Below are positions 16,949 through 26,153 of a stretch of DNA of 64,000 nt, in pieces (position 1 is the first letter of the stretch; the number at the start of each line of letters is the position of its first letter). Source of the stretch: Corynebacterium sp. ACRPS (GTDB taxonomy: Bacteria > Actinomycetota > Actinomycetes > Mycobacteriales > Mycobacteriaceae); contig NZ_JAKRMY010000007.1 in assembly GCF_022346005.1 (NCBI RefSeq), forward strand, positions 62,001 to 126,000, read 5' to 3'. The notes below the pieces were generated by a model. The model was given only the letters and a program-made list of their open reading frames with translations, was not told where the DNA came from and did not search any database. A program made the position numbers and the translations under genes.

Positions 16949-18832
16949 CTAGTCCCTCCTACCGCTTTCAGTAGAATCTGCCGCTTCCGATTGTGCTGCT
17001 TCGCCGCCTTCTGCCGCGCCTGTGTCGCTCTCTTCGGATTCTTCCACGAGTTCGCCCTCCAAGATCTCGGGGTCTGCATCCTCGGCCGGGGCTGCCGCTT
17101 CACGCTCGCCGCTTGCCGACGCCCCCTCGTCCTCACCATCTCCCGCGGTACTCTCCGCGTCATCGCCGTCGTCGCTGTCTTCGACGACCTCCCCTTCGAT
17201 GACCTCGTCGGCGTTGTCTGCGGTTGCCGTGGATTCTGCGGCAGCGTCTTCGTCGTCGGCTGCGTCGTCCGCGTCATTCGCTGCTGACTCGGAGCCCTCA
17301 CCGTCGCCAGATTCCGAATTATCCTCGTCCTCGTCCGTTTCGATCTCGTTCGGATCGGCATCAGCATCGTCGCCGTCAGCCTCGTCGGTTTCGGCCTTGT
17401 CTGCATCAGACTGCTCTGCGTCAGCGGTGCCCTCGGAAGCGGTATCTTCTGCCGACTCTGCAGCATCTTCTGAATCCTCTTCGGAGGCCTCCGCCGCCGA
17501 CGACTCCGCTTCAGCTGCGCGGGTATCCCGCCAGTTCATAAGCGCAAAGGCTGCCGCAACGGCCAAGCCCACGACGGCGATCCACAGCGCGGCGAGGCCA
17601 GCAGCGGTCCACAGGTGCGGGCCGGTGTGACCGTAGTAGCCAAGCGTGCCGCTAACCAGATAGCACGCGAAAAACATGATGACCGCGGTAGCCACCGTGG
17701 CCGCGAGCACCTTCTGGAAGGACGGGCGTTTTTTATACAGGGACATCGTCGCCGCGATGAGGGGAACCACCATGAAGACGACCGCCCAGCCGGGCGAGGA
17801 TGCCGGGATGCCACCGGTAATAGGCAGCGGCGGCAGCGGAACAAGGTGGGTGCTAAAGAGGCTGACCTGTGCCTCCCCCGCCGAAAACTCCGAACCAACA
17901 AGCACTGCCCCGGTGCTGACGATGGCGTTGGGAATATACAGCAAGCTCAACAGGATGAGGGTGAAAACGCCCAGCCCAGAGATGGACGGATATTCATCCA
18001 TCATCTCCCCTTGGCGCGAGAAGTTCACGATGAAGACGAGCACGAAGACCACGGTCGCGCCAATGGCGAGGTAGGCGAGATAGCGCAAGGCGATAAGGGC
18101 GGCATCAACAAGCAGCGGCGGGGCACCATAGCGCTTGGCCAAGGCGCGCCACAGGCGGGTACCCATGCCGGCCGCCATCGCCGCTAGGTGCACCACGATG
18201 ACCCGGGCAAGCGCAGCAGCGAGGTTCGGCGGGGATACATCGAAGACCTTGCCGGCATCCCACAGCATCACCCAGGCGATGCAGGTCAGTACCACTGGCA
18301 CGCCAACCACACAGGCGACAAGAATAGCCAGGTCCTTCACGCTGACTTTGTGTTTTACCGCGGCACGCACGCGCACCGCCACCACCGTGGCGAGGATAAG
18401 CGCGGGCAAGGCTGGGAGGAACGACAGATCCACCCCGGCCGCAGATACCGGCGCGAGGTTAAAGACCATCCACGCTTCCGCCACGATGGTGGGCAGCCAC
18501 GCGAGCGGTGAGCCGAAAAGCAAAAGCGTGCCGAATGCGAGCGCCACAATAATAAGGACAACAATAATATTCGGCAGCGCCGCCGACATGAATAATTGGC
18601 GGATGCGCCCGGCCTTCGTCAGCGGGGCCGGCGTGCGACGGGCCTTCGCCTTCGACCCGGCTTTGCGAGCGACGCGTTCTGCAGAATTATGTGGCTTCTG
18701 CGTCGCGGTGGCGTGCGGTGCACGAGGGGCGCGCTCTGTCTGCACTGTCCGGCCCCGCGCCTGGCTACGCGGGCGAGGCGTTGACCGAGATTGGGGGCTG
18801 GTGTTTTTGTTCATCGGCGTCCACTTTGCCAC
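16949..18832 (-). CDS. perM: PerM-like membrane protein (DUF6350) with long acidic tail
   Basis: This 627-residue protein has a basic, Arg/Ala-rich N-terminus of about 70 residues, roughly nine to ten membrane helices to about residue 435, then a hydrophilic tail of about 190 residues made mostly of Asp, Glu, Ala and Ser. The membrane part fits DUF6350, the family of mycobacterial PerM, which has been tied to cell division under stress. The tail is low complexity and has no motif I recognise apart from two similar EGELVEES/EGEVVEDS units. It precedes purN by 10 bases. Confidence 0.8.
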   Translation of the reverse strand: MAKWTPMNKNTSPQSRSTPRPRSQARGRTVQTERAPRAPHATATQKPHNSAERVARKAGSKAKARRTPAPLTKAGRIRQLFMSAALPNIIVVLIIVALAFGTLLLFGSPLAWLPTIVAEAWMVFNLAPVSAAGVDLSFLPALPALILATVVAVRVRAAVKHKVSVKDLAILVACVVGVPVVLTCIAWVMLWDAGKVFDVSPPNLAAALARVIVVHLAAMAAGMGTRLWRALAKRYGAPPLLVDAALIALRYLAYLAIGATVVFVLVFIVNFSRQGEMMDEYPSISGLGVFTLILLSLLYIPNAIVSTGAVLVGSEFSAGEAQVSLFSTHLVPLPPLPITGGIPASSPGWAVVFMVVPLIAATMSLYKKRPSFQKVLAATVATAVIMFFACYLVSGTLGYYGHTGPHLWTAAGLAALWIAVVGLAVAAAFALMNWRDTRAAEAESSAAEASEEDSEDAAESAEDTASEGTADAEQSDADKAETDEADGDDADADPNEIETDEDEDNSESGDGEGSESAANDADDAADDEDAAAESTATADNADEVIEGEVVEDSDDGDDAESTAGDGEDEGASASGEREAAAPAEDADPEILEGELVEESEESDTGAAEGGEAAQSEAADSTESGRRD

Positions 18833-19260
18833 CTTTTGCGCGCGGTAGCGGGGTGGCGCGACGAGGCGCCTCCAAAATCACCGTGGACTTCTTCAGTAAC
18901 TACTGTAGACATATATATGGAATAAAGTTTTCCCCCTTATTCCCCACTGGTCACAGTAATTTCACACTGGGACGCTTCCGCAACCGGCCCCTCAGGTGCA
19001 CTATTACAGCCTCGGGGCTACCGCGAGGGTTTGGCTTTGAGAGATTTATATCGCACTATGCGTAAAATTCTCCAGAAGTTGCCTGCATGTAGGCTTATTC
19101 CAAACCGGCGCGAGAAAAAATTCACTTTTGGCTTGCTGTTATCTTTTTGAGACGCTACTGTTACATCTCGTTGGTAACAAGAAGGTCACAATCTCGTAAC
19201 TAACCTAAAGACGCTGTAACGCTCTTTTTGAAGATTGTGAAAAACACGAAAGAAGATTTA
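18833..19260. other. Upstream region of the first M23 peptidase gene
   Basis: This 428-base AT-richer stretch holds no credible gene. It contains a phased cluster of GTAACA-like hexamers close to the peptidase start (separate entry), and the divergent perM promoter should also be here. Confidence 0.6.
19174..19220 (+). promoter_or_regulatory. Phased GTAACA-type direct repeats (candidate MtrA sites)
   Basis: GTAACA at 19174, GTCACA at 19185 and GTAACT at 19196 are spaced exactly 11 bases apart, and a further GTAAC follows at 19216. MtrA, the response regulator controlling cell-wall hydrolase genes in corynebacteria and mycobacteria, binds direct repeats of this kind. Binding here is inferred. 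Confidence 0.45.
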
Positions 19261-20016
19261 ATGCGAAGCAAAGTTCAGCGTGGCGCCGGTCGCCATCGCA
19301 AGATTGTCACCTCGCAGACCACCAAGGGTCGTATCGCTGTCATGACCGTTGCAGCCGGTGCCGTGTCCACCGCCGGCGTAGGCGGCGCAGCTGCCGCTAA
19401 CGTTGAGTCCGACAACACTGCGGCTACCACCACCAAGACGCAGTCTGTTGACTACAAGCTTGCCGCTGATACTTCCGAGGTTAACAACGCCCCAGAAGGC
19501 TCCTCCGATGCTGCACCACAGATCCTCAACGTGGCTGAGGCAAAGCCGGTCACCAACTTGGTTGACCAGCTGAGCAAGTCCATCCAAGCTTCCGCTGACC
19601 GCGCCGCCGAGGACCTTGCCGCTCGCGCCCCTTCCATTGCTCGCCCCGCTGAAGGCGCCTTCACCTCTGGCTTCGGCCCGCGCTGGGGTTCGTTCCACTC
19701 GGGTGTTGACATCGCCAATGCCATTGGAACCCCCATCCTCTCCATCATGGACGGCACCGTTATCGATTCCGGCCCAGCCTCCGGCTACGGCCAGTGGATT
19801 CGTATCCTCCACGATGACGGCACCATGACCGTCTACGGCCACATGCAGACCCTCGACGTTGCCGTGGGCGAGCACGTGCACGCAGGCCAGAAGATCGCCG
19901 GCATGGGGTCCATGGGCTTCTCCACCGGTTCCCACCTCCACTTCGAGGTTCACCCGAACTCCGGTGACGCCGTTGACCCACAGGCATGGCTGGCCGAGCG
20001 AGGCATTCAGCTCTAA
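19261..20016 (+). CDS. Secreted M23-family metallopeptidase
   Basis: This 251-residue exported protein probably cuts peptidoglycan cross-bridges. The basic N-terminus (RSKVQRGAGRHRK) is followed by a hydrophobic export segment at about residues 24-45. The C-terminal LytM/M23 domain has its zinc ligands in HSGVDIA (His146, Asp150) and HLHFEVH (His225, His227), and YGHM. I prefer the ATG at 19261 to a TTG at 19228. It is a paralogue of the gene at 22349-23107. A strong terminator follows directly. Confidence 0.9.
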   Translation: MRSKVQRGAGRHRKIVTSQTTKGRIAVMTVAAGAVSTAGVGGAAAANVESDNTAATTTKTQSVDYKLAADTSEVNNAPEGSSDAAPQILNVAEAKPVTNLVDQLSKSIQASADRAAEDLAARAPSIARPAEGAFTSGFGPRWGSFHSGVDIANAIGTPILSIMDGTVIDSGPASGYGQWIRILHDDGTMTVYGHMQTLDVAVGEHVHAGQKIAGMGSMGFSTGSHLHFEVHPNSGDAVDPQAWLAERGIQL

Positions 20017-20037
20017 GAGCCTTCTTTCCTTCTTGTT

Positions 20038-20071
20038 AAAGCGCCGCAGATATCCTCTGCGGCGCTTTTAC
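20038..20071 (+). terminator. Terminator of the first M23 peptidase gene
   Basis: A 13-base stem, AAAGCGCCGCAGA with TCTGCGGCGCTTT, encloses a 6-base loop at 20038-20069 and ends in TTTT. Confidence 0.88.
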
Positions 20072-20284
20072 TATGCCTTCCGCCTCGGCACCTCCGCTAG
20101 CTCGCAATCACAATCATTCAACGCAGCGTTGCGGCTGCAGGGTCTGGGACCCGAATCCGCCAACACACCGCAAAGCGCCGAAAAGTATTCCTGCAATTTA
20201 CCTATATGCCATGTGGCCGCAAGATGCGGCCCTTAAGCTGTCAGCTGTCTTTTTATCAAGCTCTCCAGCAAGGAATACCTTTAT

Positions 20285-21925
20285 ATGCGTACACGCACTC
20301 TCTCCCTCTTCACCGCCCTTAGCTGTGCCCTCGCACCCGCACCAGCTCTAGCTTCCGAAAGTGCTACCTACTACTCCACCAAGCAGCATTACCAACCACA
20401 GGGCTCAAGCTACGCCCAAGCCCCCAGTGGGTTTCACCAGATTTACACCTCAACGGTAGATCGCCACGGATCCCGCGGGCTATCAAGCTTTAAATACGAT
20501 GACCTCGCGCAGCAGATGCTGGAGTATGCCCAACAACGCGATCAGCTCACCGAGCTCGGTACAAAGCTCATCCCGCAAGTAGAGGCCATGATAGCGGTAA
20601 ACCGAGAGCTATCCGGTGGCCCTGGCCAAGAGGCCGGTTATGGAAATCTAACGGAAGTGGGACGAGAAGAGCTCAGGGGCATCGGCAAGCGCAATGCACA
20701 GCGCAATGCGGAACTACTGGGATCGATTGCTAACGATGACCTCAAGGTGAGCTTTACTTCCTCAGGAGAGGACCGTGCCAATGACTCTGGGTGGAATTTC
20801 GGGGAAGGTCTACTGGAACAATCCCCGGCACTGGCCGAGCAGTTGGGCGATGAAATGACAGATGGCCACGTTAACATCGCCGCACGCCCTGACTTGATGT
20901 ACGCACACAAGGATAAAAAAGCTGCATCCTATGAGCGCTATACAGAGTGGAAGGACTCTCAGGCCTTACAGGAAAAAGTACAGCAGGCCTACGCCAAGCC
21001 AGAGTCGCAGCAGGCTGCACGCAGCTTGCTGGCTAAGATTTTTGCGCCAGAGTTTATCGACGGTTTAGCAGATGGTTCCGTGCACTTTTCCGCCCGAGAA
21101 AAGGACGATAAATCCGTTGAGGGCATCGTCGATGCTGCCTTACAGTTCTACAACCTTTACATCATCGCTCCAGCTCTAGAGCATGAGGAAAAGGCCCCAG
21201 CGGAGGGCTGGATCTTTGATAAGTACATGGACGATACCAGCGGACCAACCTTCGCGTACCTGCTTGACGTAGAAGACTTCTATGAGAAAGGCCCGACTAT
21301 CAAGGGGCAGACGGTTGCCTACGACAACTATGAACCACTGCTTGAAGAGATGATTAGAAACGTTCAGGACCGCGCTGCTGGCGGCGACGTAGCGGCTAAT
21401 TATCGCTTCGGTCACGCCGAGACCATCATCCCGCTTGCCGCGCTACTGAAGCTGCCAGGGTCCGAGCAGGGGATCCCGGAAGATGATTTATATAGCTGGG
21501 ATAACTCCGCATGGCGTGGTGATTCTGTCTCACCGATGGGCGCGAATATCCAATGGGACGCATTCCAAAATGATCGCGGCGAGACCCTCGTGCGAATGCT
21601 CTACAACGAAAAGGAAATCCCGTTCCACGATGGCTGTGAGCCTATTTCCGCTGACTCAACGTTTTATACCATCGAGGAACTGGCCGAGTGCCTGCCCTTA
21701 AACTCCACCTCAGATCACTCTCAAGCCCACCTTATTAACGCTGAAGACGCTGCAGATCACCAAGCACCGGTTGATGATTCCCTCTCTTCCAAGCCGCAGT
21801 CCTGGGGGATCATCGATGCCATTGCGGGCGCACTGGCCATCGGTATAGGAATCGGTGCGGCCAACGCTTTCGGGCCACAAATTCAACAGCTACTGCAGAA
21901 ATTTAGCAGCCAGCTCCCCTTCTAG
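20285..21925 (+). CDS. Secreted MINPP-like histidine phosphatase (inositol phosphate/phytate type)
   Basis: This 546-residue protein has a signal peptide (cleavage near ALAS at residue 24), the histidine phosphatase motif DRHGSRG with nucleophile His61, and the distal GHAET (His377, Glu379). The HAE triplet in place of HD is the hallmark of multiple inositol polyphosphate phosphatases, whose bacterial members degrade phytate. Near the C-terminus a hydrophobic Gly/Ala segment (about 512-533) could anchor it to the membrane. It lies between two M23 peptidase genes with its own leader. The start ATG follows an AAGGAAT ribosome site. Confidence 0.82.
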   Translation: MRTRTLSLFTALSCALAPAPALASESATYYSTKQHYQPQGSSYAQAPSGFHQIYTSTVDRHGSRGLSSFKYDDLAQQMLEYAQQRDQLTELGTKLIPQVEAMIAVNRELSGGPGQEAGYGNLTEVGREELRGIGKRNAQRNAELLGSIANDDLKVSFTSSGEDRANDSGWNFGEGLLEQSPALAEQLGDEMTDGHVNIAARPDLMYAHKDKKAASYERYTEWKDSQALQEKVQQAYAKPESQQAARSLLAKIFAPEFIDGLADGSVHFSAREKDDKSVEGIVDAALQFYNLYIIAPALEHEEKAPAEGWIFDKYMDDTSGPTFAYLLDVEDFYEKGPTIKGQTVAYDNYEPLLEEMIRNVQDRAAGGDVAANYRFGHAETIIPLAALLKLPGSEQGIPEDDLYSWDNSAWRGDSVSPMGANIQWDAFQNDRGETLVRMLYNEKEIPFHDGCEPISADSTFYTIEELAECLPLNSTSDHSQAHLINAEDAADHQAPVDDSLSSKPQSWGIIDAIAGALAIGIGIGAANAFGPQIQQLLQKFSSQLPF

Positions 21926-22348
21926 TGCCGTTCGAGAGGCCCCTGCCCGACAGGGGCTCAAAACGCTTTCAGCCGAGTCCAGTACAGGGCCTTGTCGCAG
22001 GTGAATGGCAGTTTTCCACCCCGACACCGACAAGCTCAGCCCGCCACCCCCACTAGCCACCCCCAGAGCTTAAACCAGTACTTCAAACCCGCAACTTTAG
22101 CCACTTTCGTAACATGCGCAACAAGCTGGCATGTTCGAAACCTTTCGAACAATCATGGTTTCTACCAGCATTTTTCCAGATTGCGCGACACCCATGGGCA
22201 GGCTAACTTTTAACTCGTTGCCACAAGCGAACGCCAAATGGGGTATTTCCATTCCCTCGGCGTGTCGCACAGGGCAGTTGAAAGACGCCAAACCTTCAAG
22301 GTTTGCTCGCCTCGAGACCATGCACAGCCATGAAAAGGACTTAAACTT
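21926..22348. other. Upstream region of the second M23 peptidase gene
   Basis: This 423-base non-coding stretch has the weak hairpin at 21936-21960 and hexamers GCAACT (22091), GTAACA (22109) and GCAACA (22118), all on a 9-base grid. These resemble the MtrA-type repeats in front of the first peptidase gene. I looked for a c-di-AMP (ydaO) riboswitch, known in front of some wall hydrolase genes, and did not recognise one. Confidence 0.45.
21936..21960 (+). terminator. Weak hairpin after the MINPP-like gene
   Basis: GCCCCTG at 21939-21945 pairs with CAGGGGC at 21951-21957 around a 5-base loop, 13 bases after the stop. No T run follows, so its efficiency is doubtful. Confidence 0.45.
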
Positions 22349-23107
22349 ATGAAGCGCATGAACCGCGCACGCAGGAATGTAGCGCTAAGCATCATCACGC
22401 TTGGCACCGTTTTTGCTACCGGCACCTCCGCTTTTGCTGCTGATCCAGTGGCCAGCGTGGACGTTTCGAACGGCTCCTCTGAGCCACAAGCCACCAACGT
22501 TGATAACGCGGGCGTGATCGACGCCGCCGTCGGCCTCGCGAATACCGCCGTTGGTGTACTCAACGGCGATGCCACCCCGAAACTTAGCCAGAATGACTCC
22601 GGCGGGGTCAACATCGTCTTAGACCCCTCCTCCGTTCCTGGTCTGGGAGAAGCCTTCACTCCCGAGGGAGACCGCTCCGGGCTTACCCCTGAGCGTGGCA
22701 AGGACGCCGCTGGTAATACGGTGGTCTTCCCCACCTCCGGCACCTTAACCTCGGGCTTCGGTATGCGCTGGGGCGCGATGCACAACGGCATCGACGTCGC
22801 TAACCCAGTCGGCACCCCAATCCACTCCGTCATGGACGGCACGGTCATTAACTCCGGTCCGGCACAAGGCTTTGGCAACTGGATTCGCATCCAGCACGTC
22901 GATGGCAGCATCTCTGTCTACGGCCACATGCCCGCCAACTCGCTGCGCGTGAACGTGGGCGACCACGTTTCTGCGGGCGACCACATCGCGGACATCGGCA
23001 GTGAGGGACGCTCCACCGGCCCGCACCTGCACTTCGAAATTCACCCAGGCGGCGGCGCAGCCGTTGACCCAGTGGGCTGGTTCGACGAGCGCGGGATTTC
23101 GGTCTAA
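22349..23107 (+). CDS. Secreted M23-family metallopeptidase (second copy)
   Basis: This 252-residue exported protein has a signal peptide (MKRMNRARRNV, hydrophobic core, cleavage near AFAAD) and a C-terminal M23 domain with zinc ligands in HNGIDVA (His145, Asp149) and HLHFEIH (His226, His228). The domain is closely similar to the gene at 19261-20016 while the linkers differ, so the two look like old paralogues. An AAAGGA ribosome site precedes the ATG. Its stop codon overlaps the stop of pcrA, which converges on it, by 4 bases. Confidence 0.9.
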   Translation: MKRMNRARRNVALSIITLGTVFATGTSAFAADPVASVDVSNGSSEPQATNVDNAGVIDAAVGLANTAVGVLNGDATPKLSQNDSGGVNIVLDPSSVPGLGEAFTPEGDRSGLTPERGKDAAGNTVVFPTSGTLTSGFGMRWGAMHNGIDVANPVGTPIHSVMDGTVINSGPAQGFGNWIRIQHVDGSISVYGHMPANSLRVNVGDHVSAGDHIADIGSEGRSTGPHLHFEIHPGGGAAVDPVGWFDERGISV

Positions 23108-25647
23108 AGCTTTTCCATCGGCACACCGCCGATGAGCATGAGCCGCACCTTGCCGGAGGAACCGAAGTCCACGGTCACCGTGGCGCGGGCACCGGAACCG
23201 GCCGTTTCAATCACGGTTCCGAGCCCGTACTTCGCGTGGTTAACCCGGTCTCCCACAGCAAGGTTGAGGTTCTTATTCTTCGGCATGGAATTGGCTGCAG
23301 GCTGGCGAGTGCGTTGCGAAGGGGAAGACGTAGCGCGCTGGCCAAACCCAGCACCCCCACTACCGGCATAGCCACCACTAGAACCGCGGCGATAGCTCCG
23401 GCCATATTGATAGTCATCGGCTCCCCAGGAACCGGTGAGGTCACTATCGGAATCCTCTCGCCGCCAGTCGATGAGATCCTCTGGGATCTCGGCGAGGAAG
23501 CGACTGGCGGGATTGGTTACCGGATTGCCCCACGCAGAGCGCAAGATGGCGCGCGTGAGGTACAACTTTTCGCGGGCACGCGTGATACCCACATACGCCA
23601 AGCGGCGCTCTTCGCTCAATTCCTTCGGGTTACCCAGTGAGCGCATGTGCGGGAATTGGCCGTCCTCCCAGCCAGCGACAAAGACGACGGGAAACTCCAA
23701 GCCCTTGGCCGTATGCAGGGTCATCATGGTCACTACCCCAGTCTCAGAATCCGGAATCTGATCCGCATCTGCGACCAGGGAGACCTTTTCCAAAAAGGCC
23801 TGCAACGAGCCCGGCGCGGCTTCGCCTTCTTCTAATAGCTCATTGGGATCGACCGCATCCGCCCCGGCAGCGGCCAGCTGGTTGGCGGCCTCCGAGGTAA
23901 ATTCGCGGGCCACGGATACCAGCTCATTGAGGTTATCGAGGCGCGCGCCATCCTGCGGGTCGTTGGAGTTTTCTAACTCCGCCTTATAACCGGTGGCATC
24001 CAGGATGGCGGTGAGCAGTTCGCCCAAATCGGGCTGGCCGGTCACCTCATCGCGCATGCCTGGGATTTGTGCGCGGATGCTGTCCATCATGTCATTGAAT
24101 TTGGTAACGGCATTTACGGCGCGGGTGCCAAGACCGGGGACGTCGCCCCGGGGGACATCGGCAAGCGCCTTGCCAAAGCTTATCCCCTGGTTTTCCGCGT
24201 GCAGGGCAATCTGGCCCTGGGCCTTATCGCCAATGGCGCGCTTGGGGACGTTGATGATGCGGCGCAGGCTCACCGTATCGTCCGGGTTATCCATAATGCG
24301 CAGGTAGGCCACCATATCGCGGATTTCGCGGCGTTCGTAAAAGCGCGTTCCGCCAACGACCTTATAGGGGATGCCGGAACGAATGAAGATATCCTCCAGC
24401 GCGCGGGAGGCATTATTGGTCCGGTACATCACGGCGATATCGGAATAGCTGTGGCCCTTATCCGCCAGCGCATCAATCTCTGCGGCGATAAAGCGGGCTT
24501 CATCGTGTTCGTTATCCGCCACATAGCCCACGATGGATTCGCCATCGCCATGCGCGGTCCACAGGTTTTTCTCCCGACGGTTCTCGTTTTTCGCAATCAC
24601 GGCATTGGCCGCGTTCAAGATGGTCTGCGTGGAGCGGTAGTTTTGCTCCAATAAGATGGTGTGCGCCTGCGGGTAGTCGCGCTCGAATTCCTCGATATTG
24701 CGGATGGTGGCGCCGCGGAAGGCATAAATGGACTGATCGGAATCGCCCACCACGCACAGCTCTGGGGCATCGGGACCTAGCTCGCCCTTGCCCACGAGCG
24801 CCGCTACCAGCGCGTACTGGGCGTGGTTGGTGTCCTGGTACTCATCAATAAGCACGTGCTTAAACCGTCGACGATAAAACTCCACCACCTGCTTGTGCTC
24901 GGTGAAAATGCGCACTACTTCCCCAATAAGATCGTCGAAGTCCACCGCATTGGCCGCGCGCAGGCGGCGCTGGTACTCGGCGTAGACATCCGCCACGGTG
25001 GTTTCAAAGGGGTTCTTGGTCTGCTGCGCTTTGTCGGCCGCCTCGACCGGGCCCACGAGCTCGTTTTTGTGGTTAGAGATCTGGTTTGCCAGCACGCGCG
25101 GGGTGTATTTCTTCAGATCCAGCTGCATGTCCTTGGCAATCATGGATAAAAGCCGGCGGGCATCGTCGCCATCATAAATGGTGAAGTTGGTATTAAGGCC
25201 CGGCACGAGCTGCGCGTTCTGGCGCAGGATGCGCACGCAGATGGAGTGGAAGGTGGACACCCACATGCGCTCGGCTACCGAACCCACTAAGGAGCCCACG
25301 CGCTCCTTCATCTCCGCGGCGGCCTTATTGGTAAAGGTAATGGCGAGAATTTCCCACGGGTTTACCCCGCGGTGGCGCATGAGGTACGCGATGCGGCGGG
25401 TAAGCACCGCGGTCTTGCCGGAACCCGCGCCGGCAACGATCAGCAGGGGCCTGTCGGTATGGGTGACCGCCTCTAATTGCTGCGGGTTCAGGCCTTGGGT
25501 TAAAGGATCGGATTCCGCGGGCCTGGGCGTGCTGCCAAAAGGGTTCTGCTGTTCGGGTTGGCTAGGGGCAAAGCCGCCGCGGGAGGAGGCACCAGATGCG
25601 GGTTCGCGCGGGGTGAAAGAAGGGCTAAATGGAGAGTTATTCGTCAT
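23104..25647 (-). CDS. pcrA: ATP-dependent DNA helicase, UvrD/PcrA type
   Basis: This 847-residue superfamily 1A helicase is probably a repair and replication helicase moving 3' to 5'. It has Walker A AGAGSGKT at about residues 72-79, the motif II DEYQDTNH, QNYRSTQTILNAAN, and LMTLHTAKGLEFPVVF-type motif V, with the C-terminal segment typical of actinobacterial UvrD1 (NLAVGDRVNHAKYGLGTV). The ATG at 25647 (MTNNSPF) is chosen because the longer frame to 25881 runs over the promoter of the divergent gene. Chorismate mutase is encoded divergently, an arrangement also seen in other corynebacteria. Confidence 0.94.
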   Translation of the reverse strand: MTNNSPFSPSFTPREPASGASSRGGFAPSQPEQQNPFGSTPRPAESDPLTQGLNPQQLEAVTHTDRPLLIVAGAGSGKTAVLTRRIAYLMRHRGVNPWEILAITFTNKAAAEMKERVGSLVGSVAERMWVSTFHSICVRILRQNAQLVPGLNTNFTIYDGDDARRLLSMIAKDMQLDLKKYTPRVLANQISNHKNELVGPVEAADKAQQTKNPFETTVADVYAEYQRRLRAANAVDFDDLIGEVVRIFTEHKQVVEFYRRRFKHVLIDEYQDTNHAQYALVAALVGKGELGPDAPELCVVGDSDQSIYAFRGATIRNIEEFERDYPQAHTILLEQNYRSTQTILNAANAVIAKNENRREKNLWTAHGDGESIVGYVADNEHDEARFIAAEIDALADKGHSYSDIAVMYRTNNASRALEDIFIRSGIPYKVVGGTRFYERREIRDMVAYLRIMDNPDDTVSLRRIINVPKRAIGDKAQGQIALHAENQGISFGKALADVPRGDVPGLGTRAVNAVTKFNDMMDSIRAQIPGMRDEVTGQPDLGELLTAILDATGYKAELENSNDPQDGARLDNLNELVSVAREFTSEAANQLAAAGADAVDPNELLEEGEAAPGSLQAFLEKVSLVADADQIPDSETGVVTMMTLHTAKGLEFPVVFVAGWEDGQFPHMRSLGNPKELSEERRLAYVGITRAREKLYLTRAILRSAWGNPVTNPASRFLAEIPEDLIDWRREDSDSDLTGSWGADDYQYGRSYRRGSSGGYAGSGGAGFGQRATSSPSQRTRQPAANSMPKNKNLNLAVGDRVNHAKYGLGTVIETAGSGARATVTVDFGSSGKVRLMLIGGVPMEKL

Positions 25648-25765
25648 AATGCCTACCAACCTACTAGCCCCACCGGACATGGCCCGTATTTGCGGCATAC
25701 ACTGCGCTTTCCAAAACCCTGACCAAGTAGCACGATGGCACCGCGAAGTGGCACAATAAAGGACC

Positions 25766-26089
25766 ATGACCGCTGAAGATAATGAATCCATCGTTGACAA
25801 TGGCTTGGATATCCGCACGCCCACCGGCACGGATGATCCCCTATCTGATGCGGAAATCCAGCAGTATCGCGAGGAAATCAACCGCCTGGATCAGATCATC
25901 TTGGATGCCGTCAAGCGCCGCACCGAGGTCTCCCGCGCGGTGGGCCGCACCCGCATGAGCTCCGGCGGCACGCGCTTGGTGCACACCCGCGAGATCGCCA
26001 TCCTCAATGAGTTCCGCGCGGAACTTGGCGAGGAAGGCCCCACCATCGCCTCTGCCCTGCTGCGCATGGGGCGCGGACGCCTAGGCTGA
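25766..26089 (+). CDS. csm: Chorismate mutase (AroQ type)
   Basis: This 107-residue cytoplasmic enzyme converts chorismate to prephenate for Phe and Tyr synthesis. It has the all-helical AroQ pattern: EEINRLDQIILDAVKRRTEVSRAVGRTRM followed by HTREIAILNEFRAEL (positions about 31-80). The short form is typical of corynebacteria, where activity depends on complex formation with DAHP synthase. An AAAGGA site precedes the ATG. It is divergent from pcrA. Confidence 0.9.
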   Translation: MTAEDNESIVDNGLDIRTPTGTDDPLSDAEIQQYREEINRLDQIILDAVKRRTEVSRAVGRTRMSSGGTRLVHTREIAILNEFRAELGEEGPTIASALLRMGRGRLG

Positions 26090-26153
26090 ATCCACTATAA
26101 AAGACCCGGATTAATTACGATCTCATCCATACTATGCAGTACGCTTTCGGGGC

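Noticed and set aside
21926..22348. c-di-AMP (ydaO) riboswitch before the M23 peptidase
   Set aside because: The conserved GGGGTGAA-type core and pseudoknot parts could not be recognised.
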